Shown here: positions 6,012-14,479 of the stretch, piece by piece
Layout of the letters: every line of letters begins with the position of its first letter
Numbering within the stretch: position 1 is the stretch's first letter
DNA from: an uncultured Actinomycetes bacterium
GTDB taxonomy: Bacteria > Actinomycetota > Acidimicrobiia > Acidimicrobiales > Microtrichaceae
Assembly: GCA_903953195.1 (NCBI GenBank)
Contig: CAJBIS010000455.1
Span: forward strand, 1 to 16,812
Direction of reading: 5' to 3'
DNA: 16,812 bases
Position numbers and translations under genes: made by a program
Notes under the pieces: generated by a model
Told to the model about the DNA's origin: nothing
What the model saw: only the letters and a program-made list of their open reading frames with translations
Databases searched by the model: none

Positions 6012-7526
6012 ATGGTCGCCATGAGCGAGCTGGACCTGGGTGACGAGATCGGCGCCGACCTCGAACGTGACCTGGACGCACGCATGGAGACGGTGCCGCG
6101 GGTGTTCCCGCTCGAGCTCCCGACCACACCCCGCGCCGAGGTCGCCCGACGCGCCCGGCAGATCGCACTGGTCGGCGGTCGCCACTTCGCGCCGCTGGCG
6201 CTCCGTTCCGCCGTGACCAGACGCATTGCGCCCGACGCGTGGGCCCGTCCGTTGCGCCGCACGTTCGAGGACCTCGGCGCGACGTTCATGAAGTTCGGGC
6301 AGCTGATCGGTTCGGCGCCGGGCGTGTTCGGTGATGCCGTCGCGGATGAGTTCCGCTCGTGTCTCGACACGGGCACGTCCGTGCCGTTCGACGAGGTGCG
6401 TCGCATCGTCGAACGCGACCTCGGCATGCCGCTCGACGAGGCCTTCTGGAGCTTCTCCGAGTCGCCGATCGGCCGGGCGTCCATCTCGGTCGTCCACAAG
6501 GCCACGACCCGCGATGGACGACGAGTGGCCGTGAAGGTGCTCCGACCGGGTATCGAGCACCGCGTCGCCACCGATCTGGACCTGTTCCAGCCGTTGCTCG
6601 AACTGGTTGCCAAGCAGACCGGCGAGTACGCCGCCGGTCAGCTGCTCGCGATGTTCCAGGGGTTCCGGGTGCAGATCGGCGAGGAGCTCGACCTGCGCAA
6701 CGAGGCCCGGGCGATGGCCCACTACCGGTGGCTGCTCGACCAGGTCGACCTCCATCGGATCACCGTGCCCGAGGTCTTCGCGGACCTGTCCGGCCCGCGC
6801 GTGCTGACCATGGAGTTCTTCGACGGCGTCCCGGTCGACGACCTGACGACGGTCGCCCACTACGGCTACGACCCGGCACCGGTCGTGCAGGAGGTCATCA
6901 AGGGGTTCCTGCTCACCGCCATTCGGTGGGGCACGTTCCATGGCGACGTCCACGCCGGCAACCTGTTGCTCCTGCCGGACGGCCGCGTCGGTGTGATCGA
7001 CTGGGGCATCGTCGGCCGGCTCGACCCGCAGACGCACCTGTTCTTCCGGCGACTGATCGAGGCCGCGCTCGGCGACGAGTCCGCGTGGCCGGACATCGCC
7101 AGTCACGCCCAGCGCATGTACGGCCCGGTGCTCGAACAGAACCTGGGTATGGGCCACGCCGAGGTCGAGGCGTTCATGCGCATGGCGATCGAGCCGGTCC
7201 TCACCCAGCCGTTCGGTCAGGTGAGCCTGGCCGACCTGTTGAACGCGCCGCAGTTGAAGGTCGCCGAGGCCCGAGGGATCGAGGCGGAGCGGCTGACCGT
7301 CTCGGCGGTGTACCGGCGCTTCCGGGAGCAGCGCCAGATCCGGGCGGCCGCCGAGGCGCACGGCGTGTACGACTCCGACTTCGACCGCAGCATCTTCCTG
7401 CTCTCGAAACAGCTCATGTACTTCGAGCGCTACGGCCGGATCTTCCTGAAGGACGTCGGGCTGTTCGAGGACGAGGAGTTCTTCCGGTCAGCGCTCGCCG
7501 CACCGACCACGGCCGGTCGGTTCTGA
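6012..7526 (+). CDS. ABC1/UbiB-family atypical kinase (AarF-like)
   Basis: The 504-residue protein belongs to the ABC1/ADCK/UbiB atypical kinase family. The N-terminal signature KxGQ is KFGQ at 94-97. The ATP-binding Lys is K175 in VAVKV. The ExxLD...NEA motif is at 224-232. The catalytic-loop equivalent is HGDVHAGN (310-317), and the metal-binding Asp is D330 in VIDWG. The family's Ala-rich nucleotide loop (usually PxAAASI) reads SPIGRASI at 151-158, with an Arg in place of an Ala. Family members support quinone or other lipid biosynthesis, with ATPase rather than protein kinase activity in characterised cases. The usual C-terminal membrane helices are not obvious. The start could be ATG 6012 or ATG 6021; neither has a strong ribosome binding site, and the first is reported. 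No quinone biosynthesis genes adjoin, so the pathway is not inferable. Confidence 0.9.
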   Translation: MVAMSELDLGDEIGADLERDLDARMETVPRVFPLELPTTPRAEVARRARQIALVGGRHFAPLALRSAVTRRIAPDAWARPLRRTFEDLGATFMKFGQLIGSAPGVFGDAVADEFRSCLDTGTSVPFDEVRRIVERDLGMPLDEAFWSFSESPIGRASISVVHKATTRDGRRVAVKVLRPGIEHRVATDLDLFQPLLELVAKQTGEYAAGQLLAMFQGFRVQIGEELDLRNEARAMAHYRWLLDQVDLHRITVPEVFADLSGPRVLTMEFFDGVPVDDLTTVAHYGYDPAPVVQEVIKGFLLTAIRWGTFHGDVHAGNLLLLPDGRVGVIDWGIVGRLDPQTHLFFRRLIEAALGDESAWPDIASHAQRMYGPVLEQNLGMGHAEVEAFMRMAIEPVLTQPFGQVSLADLLNAPQLKVAEARGIEAERLTVSAVYRRFREQRQIRAAAEAHGVYDSDFDRSIFLLSKQLMYFERYGRIFLKDVGLFEDEEFFRSALAAPTTAGRF

Positions 7527-7538
7527 CCCGATCGACCG
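7514..7538. terminator. Hairpin at convergent gene ends (weak)
   Basis: CGGTCG (7514-7519) pairs perfectly with CGACCG (7533-7538) around a 13-nt loop that contains the kinase stop codon; the second arm ends immediately before the stop codon of the opposing PIG-V-like gene. Only 12 bp separate the two stops. A competing pair GGCCGG (7511-7516)/CCGGCC (7551-7556) also exists. There is no T-tract. It is a candidate bidirectional terminator. Confidence 0.35.
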
Positions 7539-8618
7539 CTACGGGACGATCCGGCCCTGCAGCACCTGGGCGGTCATCGCCACCAGCCCGACCGACGACA
7601 CGCAGGCGACCAGCACGCTGCGCCACCGACGGTCCGCCCACTGGGCGAGCGCGATCACGAGCGGGACGGCGAGCAGGCCGTAGCGGCCGATCGAGTCGAT
7701 CGTCTGCGACGAGCATGCGACCAGCAGCGTCACGGCGCTGAACGCGATCCATGACAGCGGCTGACGCTTCCAGACGGCGACGCCGAGCAGCACGAACCAC
7801 AGGACCACGAACGGCACCAGCTCGGTGTCGGTGTTGAAGCGGAGACCCCAGACGGCCTCGGCCGCCCGGATGACCGGGTTGCGGAAGTCGCCGCGGATGG
7901 GTTGTTGCGCGTCGAGTGCCGCGGTCCAGCTGCCGGTGGCCTGCCGGATCACCGCCAACGACGCGGCGAAGCCGGCGAGCGGCGCCAGCAGTGCCGTGAT
8001 CGCCGGACCGGGCCTCGGCCGGGCGCGCAGCACCTCGATGCCGATGGGGACGAGCAGCAGCAGGCCGGTCGGGCGGACCAGACAGGCCGCGGCGGCGAAC
8101 GCGCCGGCCCAGGCGAAGGACCGGCGGTGCAGCGCGAGCAGCGTCGCGGCGGTGGCGCAGAGAGCGAGTCCCTCGGAGTACGCGAGGACGAGCGCGAGCG
8201 CCGCCGGGATGATCGCGACCATCCAGGCGGTGCGGTCGCCGGTGTCGTCGTCGCGCAGCACCTCGCGTGCCAGCTGGGCCAGGACGACGGCGCCGATGAG
8301 CGCGGCAACGTTGTTGATCACCACGAGCGACACACCTGCGTGTCCGAGCGCGAGCGGCGACAGGAGCCGACCCAGCGCCGGGTAGCCCGGGAAGAACCGG
8401 ACGCCGTCGCTCGGCGTGCCGCCGTACCAGCCGCTCGCGAGCTTCTCGTAGAAGAAGCCGTCCCACGCCAGCAGGCCACGGGGGAGCGGGAAGTCCTCCT
8501 TGGCCGCGAGCGTCGGGTCCGGGGTGATCCGGTGCGCAATGACGAACCCGGCGGCCACGCACACGCGCGCCCAGATCCATCCGACGAGCGCGACCGACAG
8601 ATTCCGTCGGTTCAGCAC
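7539..8618 (-). CDS. PIG-V-like GT-C mannosyltransferase (membrane)
   Basis: The 359-residue polytopic membrane protein shows the signature of PIG-V-type GT-C mannosyltransferases. These are a WD pair in the first extracytoplasmic loop (W52-D53, WDGFFY), FFPGYP at 75-80, LAYSEGL near 146-151 and VRPTG at 181-185, each in the family's order. Such enzymes transfer mannose or another sugar from a polyprenyl-phosphate donor on the outer face of the membrane. It is somewhat shorter than eukaryotic PIG-V. The start is GTG 8618, whose TGA-containing context (GTGCTGA) overlaps the upstream gene's stop by 7 nt; the open frame upstream is antisense-free overlap with the preceding gene and is not used. 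It is the last gene of the four-gene glycosyltransferase operon and ends 12 bp from the convergent kinase gene. Confidence 0.8.
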   Translation of the reverse strand: MLNRRNLSVALVGWIWARVCVAAGFVIAHRITPDPTLAAKEDFPLPRGLLAWDGFFYEKLASGWYGGTPSDGVRFFPGYPALGRLLSPLALGHAGVSLVVINNVAALIGAVVLAQLAREVLRDDDTGDRTAWMVAIIPAALALVLAYSEGLALCATAATLLALHRRSFAWAGAFAAAACLVRPTGLLLLVPIGIEVLRARPRPGPAITALLAPLAGFAASLAVIRQATGSWTAALDAQQPIRGDFRNPVIRAAEAVWGLRFNTDTELVPFVVLWFVLLGVAVWKRQPLSWIAFSAVTLLVACSSQTIDSIGRYGLLAVPLVIALAQWADRRWRSVLVACVSSVGLVAMTAQVLQGRIVP

Positions 8619-10093
8619 GGTCCGGCCACCATGCGTCGGGGACCGTGGGTGACGAGCGCACCCAGGCTGCGTCCCGTCTGACTGTCGGTGATCGACCAGA
8701 CCCGCTCCGGCTGCTCGTCGACGTCGACGGGCAGATCGTTCCAGCAGGCGGTCTGACGGGTCGTCGCCCCGAGCGCGTGGAAGCCGACGGACCAGACGGC
8801 GAGCGTGACCACGACGATGGCTGCGGCCCGGGTCCGCAGCCATGCGGGCGCGCCGTCCCCGGCGGGCCCGCCCCGGAACGTGGCGTCCACCGCGGGCAGT
8901 GACAGCAGGAAGAGCGCCGGCAGCGCCTCGGTCATGAACCGGGCCCCGAAGGTGTGCCCCGCCCACCACTGACCGAACGACGACACCGACAGCGTGACGA
9001 GGCCGATCGTGGCGCCGAGGGCGACGACGAGCGGTCGCCGCCGGGGTGTCCGCCACCAGATGACGGCGCCGGGAACGGCGAGCAGCACGATCGGTGAGCT
9101 CCACAGCAGCCCGCGGTTCGGTGAGATCCAGTTGGCACCGAGCGCGGCGACAGTCTGTGAGCCCACAGCGATCCGGGACGCCGCGAAGTACGGGGGTGGG
9201 AACGGCATGCCGGTGAGCAGGAGCAGCAGCCCGAACGCCACGACCACCGTCGCGGCGCCGGCGACCGCTCGACCGAACTGCTTGCGGTGTCGCACGCCGA
9301 GCCAGACCAGGAGCGCGATGGCGAACCACGCGTTCGTGGGGCGGGTGGCGACGGCGGCGGTCAGGAGCGCGCCGAGCGCAGGAGCCCACCAGCGCGGTGG
9401 CTCGACCGACCCGTCGTCGTCGGCAGGGTCAGGGCCCGGGTCCGGGCGGTCGAGTCCGACGACGATCCAGAGTGCGGCCATCAGGATCAACAGCGACGGG
9501 GCGTGCTGCCACAGCGCGCGGCTCGCCACCGACCAGGCCGTGGTGCCGAACGCGAACACGAGTGCCGCGCCGGTGGCGAGCCAACGACGGCGTGACTCGC
9601 TGCCGGTCAGCACCCGGCACGCGATGCTCCGTGCCACCAGGACGGCGAGGGCGATGATCAGCGCCGCGGTGGCGAGGTGGTACGGCGTGAACCGGCCGGT
9701 GACGAGCAGCGTGTCGGCGTCCGCGCCACCGGTGACGGCAGCGATCGAGTCGGCCACGACCACCGCCGGGACGGCGAACAGCGCCGGGACGACCGGGAAG
9801 TAGTCGGTGATCGTGGCGCCGGGCCCGCCGCGTGCCAGGGCGACACCGACGGCGTCCGCGCTCGTGAACGTGGCGCCCGGCTCGGAGCCGGTGATGACGA
9901 CCGGTCGCTCGATGAACACCTCGGCGGGGTACTCGCTCAGGTCCAGATCGCCGTCGTGGACCAGGCTGGCGGCGCTGAACGGGGTGAGCGCCGGATCGTT
10001 CCGTGTGGAGTCGACGACGTTCAGCTGGTACACGCCGAACACCACCAGGAACAGCACCAGTGGTGACGTGAGCCAACGAGCGGCGGTGCTCAC
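8612..10093 (-). CDS. Polytopic membrane protein, probable GT-C-type glycosyltransferase
   Basis: The 493-residue protein has one N-terminal helix (about 9-26), then a long extracytoplasmic loop and roughly ten further hydrophobic segments. The loop carries acidic motifs HDGDLDLSEY (46-55) and TDYFPVVPALFAVP (96-109), placed like the catalytic first loop of GT-C transferases. Further blocks typical of such proteins are ATRPTN, SPNRGLLW and WWAGHTFGARF. I recognise the architecture but cannot assign donor or acceptor. A Cys/Trp-containing hydrophilic tail of about 50 residues follows the last helix. The start is GTG 10093, whose GTGA overlaps the upstream gene's TGA by 4 nt. Its place between two other GT-C proteins supports a role in the same glycan pathway, perhaps a sugar transfer or lipid-linked-sugar step. 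Confidence 0.65.
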   Translation of the reverse strand: MSTAARWLTSPLVLFLVVFGVYQLNVVDSTRNDPALTPFSAASLVHDGDLDLSEYPAEVFIERPVVITGSEPGATFTSADAVGVALARGGPGATITDYFPVVPALFAVPAVVVADSIAAVTGGADADTLLVTGRFTPYHLATAALIIALAVLVARSIACRVLTGSESRRRWLATGAALVFAFGTTAWSVASRALWQHAPSLLILMAALWIVVGLDRPDPGPDPADDDGSVEPPRWWAPALGALLTAAVATRPTNAWFAIALLVWLGVRHRKQFGRAVAGAATVVVAFGLLLLLTGMPFPPPYFAASRIAVGSQTVAALGANWISPNRGLLWSSPIVLLAVPGAVIWWRTPRRRPLVVALGATIGLVTLSVSSFGQWWAGHTFGARFMTEALPALFLLSLPAVDATFRGGPAGDGAPAWLRTRAAAIVVVTLAVWSVGFHALGATTRQTACWNDLPVDVDEQPERVWSITDSQTGRSLGALVTHGPRRMVAGPC

Positions 10094-11748
10094 CGGGGGT
10101 CGAACCGCAGCAGCTCGATGGCCGGCTCGTCCTCGTTGCGTTCCTCGGGCGGGACGAGCACCGTGGGGGCGCCGCGGGCGGTCGCGAGCGACTGCAGCAC
10201 CGCCTCGCACTGGCCCTCGAGGGTCTTGTAGTTCCCGGTGTACGCGTACAGGACGGTTCGGTTGCCGGCCCGTTCGAGGGCGGCCGCGGTCACTCGCTCC
10301 GGGTCGGCCGCAGCGTTGCGGGCGGCATAGTCGACCCAGTCGACGAAGCGGGGGTCGCCGAGCTCGCGGTAGGTGACGATCTCGACCTCACCGGCGGCAC
10401 CTCGGTTCCGGAGCGCCCGCTCGATCGATGGCCCGTCCTGGTCGGGGCACACGAACAGCAGCGGTGGTGCCGCGGCGTCCCGCGCGCTCTCCACCACGGC
10501 GTCGGCGATGGATCCGGCCTGTGTCCGGTCGCGGGTCACCTCGGCGGCGATCCCGATCGTGAACCCGGCCAGGAGCACCACCGCCACGGCTCGCCGCCAG
10601 AGGTCCGACCGGATGGCGCTGAGTCCGACCGCGGCGATCAGCACCACGAGGGGCACCACCACGGCGAGGTAGCGGGCGGCGAACGCAGCACGCGTGGCGA
10701 ACGAGACGATCCACGCGAGCGCGAGCGTGACGGCGACCACGGCCGCCTCCACCTGGGCGTTCGGGCGGACCCGCAGTCCGAGCTCGACCCGGCCGCGGGC
10801 GTTGCTGGTGCCGACGATGCCGAGGAGGACCAGCCCGGCGAACACGTACGCGACCAGTTGCGGCTCGGCGACCGAACCCCCGGCCAGGTAGATCAGGCCG
10901 AGGACGACGAACGTCGCCGGTCGCACCGGTGTGCCCCACGGTGTTCCGGTGTTGGCGCCCTGGTAGAGCATCGTCGGCAACCACGGCAGGAAGACGAGGC
11001 CGGCGACCACGAGCGCCGCGATCAGGCCGAGCGCGGCGTTGCGTCGAGCGCGGTCGCCGCCGCGATGAGCGTGGACGACGGTCACCACGAGCAGCAGACC
11101 GACGGCGCCGAGCAACCAGATGGACCAGTAGTGGGTCCACAGCAGCGCGGCCGCGATGACGGCGGCCGCGATCCCGGTGCTCCAGCGGGCCCGCTCCAGG
11201 TGGTGACTGACGACCAGGTACCCGGCGACGACCAGCAGGCTGATGAGCGCGTACATGCGGGTCTCGCTCGAGTAGCGGACGGCGAAGGGCAGGAGCGCGG
11301 TGATCGTGAGCGCCGCGGCCGCGGTGTTCGTGGCGCGCCGTCGCAGTGCGGCGTCGTCCAGGCCCGACGATGCGGCCTGCCGTTCGATGACACGTTTCCC
11401 GGCGAGCCACATCAACGGGAGTGTGAGGACGCCGATCAGCCCCGACAGTGACCGGAGCGCCCACGGCGACGTGCCGACGAGCGACGACCACGCATCCAGC
11501 AGCCAGTAGTAGAGCGGTGGGTGGCCGTCTCGCCGGAGCGCGTCGCCGATTCCGGACGGGCCGAGCTCGGAGATGTTGGCGCTCAGTGCCTCATCGAGCC
11601 ACAGCTCACCGCGCGGCAGGAACCGGACGATGACGCCGATGAGCACGACCGCGGCGAGACCTGCGCGCACCCACCACGGCGCCGGCGCCGCATCGGACGC
11701 CCCGGACGTCGCGCCGGCATCGGTGGTCGGCTGGTCGGCGACACTCAT
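10090..11748 (-). CDS. GT39/ArnT-like membrane glycosyltransferase
   Basis: The 552-residue protein starts with a short Ala/Pro/Thr-rich cytoplasmic tail and a helix at about 27-44. The first outer loop has the catalytic-type acidic pair LWLDEA (D52, E53) and the DGHPPLYYW block (74-82), both hallmarks of the PMT/ArnT GT-C group. Another hallmark, RYSSETRMYAL, is at 158-168. Roughly ten more helices follow, and residues from about 405 to 552 form a soluble, presumably extracytoplasmic domain. Enzymes of this type move a sugar from a polyprenyl phosphate to lipid, glycan or protein acceptors. The start is ATG 11748, whose ATGA overlaps the upstream gene's stop. Mannose as donor sugar is a family-level guess. 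Confidence 0.8.
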   Translation of the reverse strand: MSVADQPTTDAGATSGASDAAPAPWWVRAGLAAVVLIGVIVRFLPRGELWLDEALSANISELGPSGIGDALRRDGHPPLYYWLLDAWSSLVGTSPWALRSLSGLIGVLTLPLMWLAGKRVIERQAASSGLDDAALRRRATNTAAAALTITALLPFAVRYSSETRMYALISLLVVAGYLVVSHHLERARWSTGIAAAVIAAALLWTHYWSIWLLGAVGLLLVVTVVHAHRGGDRARRNAALGLIAALVVAGLVFLPWLPTMLYQGANTGTPWGTPVRPATFVVLGLIYLAGGSVAEPQLVAYVFAGLVLLGIVGTSNARGRVELGLRVRPNAQVEAAVVAVTLALAWIVSFATRAAFAARYLAVVVPLVVLIAAVGLSAIRSDLWRRAVAVVLLAGFTIGIAAEVTRDRTQAGSIADAVVESARDAAAPPLLFVCPDQDGPSIERALRNRGAAGEVEIVTYRELGDPRFVDWVDYAARNAAADPERVTAAALERAGNRTVLYAYTGNYKTLEGQCEAVLQSLATARGAPTVLVPPEERNEDEPAIELLRFDPR

Positions 11749-13097
11749 GCGCCGAACACCTCTCGCACGGCGGTCACGACCGCATCCGCGGCGTCGTCCC
11801 AGGTCGGTGGCCGCCATGCGGCGGCGCGCCGTCGGGCCTGCGCGTGGTGCGCGGGGTCGTCCAGGTGGGCGCACACCAACTGGATCCAGCCGGTCGTGTC
11901 GTCGGGATCGGCGTACTCGGCGGCCGAACCACCCGCCTCGGGCAGCGCGCCGCCGGTCGATGCGATCACCGGGGTGCCCAGATGGAGCGCCTCCATCACC
12001 GTCACACCGAGCCCCTCGTAGACCGCGGGAGTGAGACAGATGGTGGCGCCCCGGTACAGCGACTGCAGCGCCCGGTCGTCGACCTCCTCGAACCAGAAGA
12101 GGCGCCGGCCGCGCCCGGGATGGTGCTCGATGCGTCGGATCAGGTCGTCGACCTTCCACCCGCGCTTGCCGACGAGCACCAGCGCGACGTCGGGGTGCGT
12201 GTCGCGGATGCCGTCGAGCACGTCGAGCGCGAGCTGCTGGTTCTTGCGTGGCTCGAGCGTCCCGACGAGCAGCAGGTAGCGCTCGGGCAGCGACGCGAAC
12301 CGCTCGATGGTGCGTGGGTCGGCCACGGCGTCGGCATCGGTGAGGTCTGCACCGAGCGGGATCACCTCGGTGTGCAGTGCCCGCGTCACCCCGCGCTGCT
12401 CGGCCACGTGCAGGAGGTCGACGCGCGTGCGCTCCGAGATGCACAGGAACAGGTCACTGTGGCGCAGGTGGCCGTCGAGGAACGTGGTGAAGTCTCGGAC
12501 GAGCTGGTCGTCGAACCACTCCGGGTGCAGGAACGGCAGCACATCGGCGATGAGCGCTCCGCTGCGCACCCCCTGGGCCGCCTGTTCGGCGAGCAGTGTG
12601 GTCCGGGGTTGCGGGTCGTTCCACGCGGCCTCGAGGTCGAGCAGGACCCGGCTCTGGTCGTCGGCGCGCGCATCCACGGACTCGACGCACAGGTGCGTCC
12701 GGTCCCGCTCGCTGCGGGCAGTGCTCCACTGGCGCATCGTGGAACGGGCCCGGCGGGCGGCCCGTGTGGCCAGGACCCGGCGCACGGCCGTGGCCGCCGG
12801 CGCCGGAAGTGCCGCCGCGAGCCGGGTCGTGCGCGGCAACCGCTCGGGTGGGTCGGCGAGCACGCGGGCCTCGTCGGCAGTGAGGTCGCGGTAGCCGACG
12901 CAGGCCGGCGACCACCGCACCGGCCGGAAGGACGGGGAACCGGACCGGGGCAGTCGGGTGAGCAGCTCCCGGGTGACGCGCTGCAATCCGGTCGTGTACG
13001 GCACGCTCACCGTGTCGGTCACCTCGACGAGCACGTCGACGCCCCGGGTGGGGGCGTCGAGCACGTCGGGTTCAGCAGGGGACGCGGGAGTCGACAC
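11745..13097 (-). CDS. GT4-family (GT-B) glycosyltransferase
   Basis: The 450-residue cytoplasmic protein has a C-terminal Rossmann domain typical of GT4 retaining glycosyltransferases. LLLVGTLEPRKN (275-286) holds the phosphate-binding R284/K285. The EX7E motif is E361-E369 within YEGLGVTVMEA, followed by GTPVIAS (374-380) and the GGALPEAGG turn (382-390). The N-terminal acceptor domain contains VPYTTGLQRVTREL (32-45) and an Arg/Ala-rich segment (about 91-130) that could sit at the membrane surface. The protein most likely transfers a sugar from a nucleotide donor (GDP-mannose or UDP-sugar) to a lipid-linked acceptor, supplying substrate to the membrane transferases downstream. The start is GTG 13097; there is no clear ribosome binding site. 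It is first in the four-gene operon. Confidence 0.87.
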   Translation of the reverse strand: MSTPASPAEPDVLDAPTRGVDVLVEVTDTVSVPYTTGLQRVTRELLTRLPRSGSPSFRPVRWSPACVGYRDLTADEARVLADPPERLPRTTRLAAALPAPAATAVRRVLATRAARRARSTMRQWSTARSERDRTHLCVESVDARADDQSRVLLDLEAAWNDPQPRTTLLAEQAAQGVRSGALIADVLPFLHPEWFDDQLVRDFTTFLDGHLRHSDLFLCISERTRVDLLHVAEQRGVTRALHTEVIPLGADLTDADAVADPRTIERFASLPERYLLLVGTLEPRKNQQLALDVLDGIRDTHPDVALVLVGKRGWKVDDLIRRIEHHPGRGRRLFWFEEVDDRALQSLYRGATICLTPAVYEGLGVTVMEALHLGTPVIASTGGALPEAGGSAAEYADPDDTTGWIQLVCAHLDDPAHHAQARRRAAAWRPPTWDDAADAVVTAVREVFGA

Positions 13098-13106
13098 CGT
13101 GACGAG

Positions 13107-13112
13107 ACACTA
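13107..13112 (-). promoter_or_regulatory. Candidate -10 box of glycosyltransferase operon
   Basis: On the minus strand TAGTGT (TANNNT) ends 9 nt before the GTG start at 13097, predicting a transcript with a very short (0-3 nt) leader. That agrees with the absence of a Shine-Dalgarno sequence. No convincing -35 box was found in this GC-rich spacer. Confidence 0.35.
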
Positions 13113-13186
13113 CTGACCCGGCCCCCGTGACCGGTGTCCCACCGTCGGCTTTGGGATTGGCCGGCCCGCTGTTGCAGAGTGGGCCG

Positions 13187-14362
13187 ATGGCCGGGCGGAC
13201 GGACGTCTCGCAGCCGACCACGCTCCGTCCGGTCGCCGCGACGTTCGTGCTGATCGGACTGTTCGTGGGGGCGTGGTCCGTGTCGATCCCCGAGGTCGAG
13301 CGGGCGCTGGACGGTGGCCCGGGCCGGCTCGGGCTCGCGCTGAGCATCGCACTCGGTCTGGCGGCGCTGTTCAACTCCTGGGGCGGTGCCCTCGCCGAGC
13401 GTGTGGGCACGTCACGGGCGCTGATGGTCACGCTGCTGGTCTGGTCGCCGGCGGCGTTCCTCGGCGCGTTCGCACCGGCACCGTGGGGCCTCGCGCTCGC
13501 GATCGTCCTCGTGTACGCGGTGTTCGGGCCGGTCGACGTCGTCGCCAACGTCGCCGCCACGGCGGAACTGGCCGACCGCCCCGGACGGCTCGTGCGGATC
13601 CACGCGCTCTTCAACGGCGGCGGTGCCGTCGGCGCGGCGGTCGCGGGCGTGATGCTGGTGGCGATCGGCGCGTGGTCGTGGCGGCTGGCCTGGGCCGTGC
13701 TCGGCGTGCTCGGCGTGGCGTTGGCATGGTGGGTGCGCCGGACACCGCTCCCGGCGGGGCGGGCCGGCGAGCACGTCCCCGTGTCCGAGGGTGTGCGCAT
13801 CCTGCATCGCGAGGGCTTGATTCCCGTGGCTCTGGCCTTCGGTCTGGGCGCGATGGTCGAGGGCGGCATCACCACCTGGGGGGTGTTGCAGCTGCGTGAG
13901 CAGGCCGGTGCCGGCGTGCTGGTCGGCGCCGGCAGCGCGGTCCTCGGCTATGCGATCGCGTTCTGCACCCGTCTGAGCGCGTCGGGCGTCCAGACCGAGC
14001 GGGGAGCCCGTCGTGCGGTGGTGGCCGGTGCGGTGATCGCCGGCGTCGGCCTCGTGCTGCTCGCCGCAGTGCCGGTGACTGCGGTCGCTGCTACCGGACT
14101 GGTGTGCGCGGCCGCGGGCGTCTCGGTGTGCTGGCCGCTGCTCATGTCGGACGTCGGCCGTGGTCGGGAGCGACCCGGCGCACTGGTCGGGGCGTTGAGC
14201 GCGGTGGGCTACGTCGGGCTCGTCGTCGGACCGGGGCTCATCGGGCTCGTCGCCGGATGGTTCGGACTCCCCGTCGGGATCTGGCTGCTCGCGGCGGCGA
14301 TCGCCGCGGTGCCGGTGCTGCTGTGGTCCCGGTGGCGGACCGGGTCCCGCACGCCGCAGTGA
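13187..14362 (+). CDS. MFS transporter, YbjJ-like
   Basis: The 391-residue protein is almost wholly hydrophobic with about 12 predicted helices. The block around NVAATAELADR, followed by RIHALFNGGGAVGA, matches the YbjJ/FucP-like branch of the major facilitator superfamily, where an H-A-L-F/S-x-G-G stretch opens helix 5. ARRA following GVQTERG is the conserved basic loop between helices 8 and 9. The substrate is unknown; relatives are poorly characterised putative sugar or drug exporters. The frame is open from GTG 13127, which would add 20 mostly non-membrane residues and leave only 29 bp to the divergent glycosyltransferase start. ATG 13187 leaves 89 bp for two promoters and is preferred. 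It could export or import a precursor used by the neighbouring glycan operon, but this is only proximity. Confidence 0.85.
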   Translation: MAGRTDVSQPTTLRPVAATFVLIGLFVGAWSVSIPEVERALDGGPGRLGLALSIALGLAALFNSWGGALAERVGTSRALMVTLLVWSPAAFLGAFAPAPWGLALAIVLVYAVFGPVDVVANVAATAELADRPGRLVRIHALFNGGGAVGAAVAGVMLVAIGAWSWRLAWAVLGVLGVALAWWVRRTPLPAGRAGEHVPVSEGVRILHREGLIPVALAFGLGAMVEGGITTWGVLQLREQAGAGVLVGAGSAVLGYAIAFCTRLSASGVQTERGARRAVVAGAVIAGVGLVLLAAVPVTAVAATGLVCAAAGVSVCWPLLMSDVGRGRERPGALVGALSAVGYVGLVVGPGLIGLVAGWFGLPVGIWLLAAAIAAVPVLLWSRWRTGSRTPQ

Positions 14363-14479
14363 GGTTGCCCCAACTCATGCGACGTGCAGGACCACTGGTG
14401 GTGCGGTCCGTGGTGTTCCCGGGTGTGTCTACGGTCACTCCGTCGGGGTGCTTGAGAAGTTTTTTCCGGGCGGCCGCGC
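14363..14479. terminator. Convergent intergenic region with weak terminator at 14436-14465
   Basis: This 117-bp gap separates the stops of the transporter and thiolase genes and shows no small open frame with coding character. CACTCC (14436-14441) pairs with GGGGTG (14445-14450) with one G-U and a 3-nt loop. After a 9-nt spacer (itself a CTT-GAG-AAG mini-dyad) comes a run of six T at 14460-14465. The order is that of a rho-independent terminator for the + strand gene, though the spacer is long. A second dyad, GGACC/GGTCC (14389-14393 with 14405-14409), lies upstream. Confidence 0.4.

Noticed and set aside
4219..6168. 649-residue minus-strand open frame opposite the helicase
   Set aside because: Arg/His/Gly-rich shadow with no recognisable domain, typical of the antisense of GC-rich coding DNA; the + strand carries all seven helicase motifs.
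5892..7361. 489-residue minus-strand open frame opposite the ABC1 kinase
   Set aside because: Same shadow character; the + frame has the full kinase motif set.
8619..9389. Extension of the PIG-V-like gene to 616 residues
   Set aside because: It overlaps the real upstream membrane-protein gene in another frame and is Arg-rich; the hydrophobic PIG-V-like core starts right after GTG 8618.
14389..14409. GGACC/GGTCC dyad as terminator of the transporter gene
   Set aside because: Only 5 bp with an 11-nt loop and no T-tract nearby; the dyad at 14436-14450 followed by six T is a better candidate.
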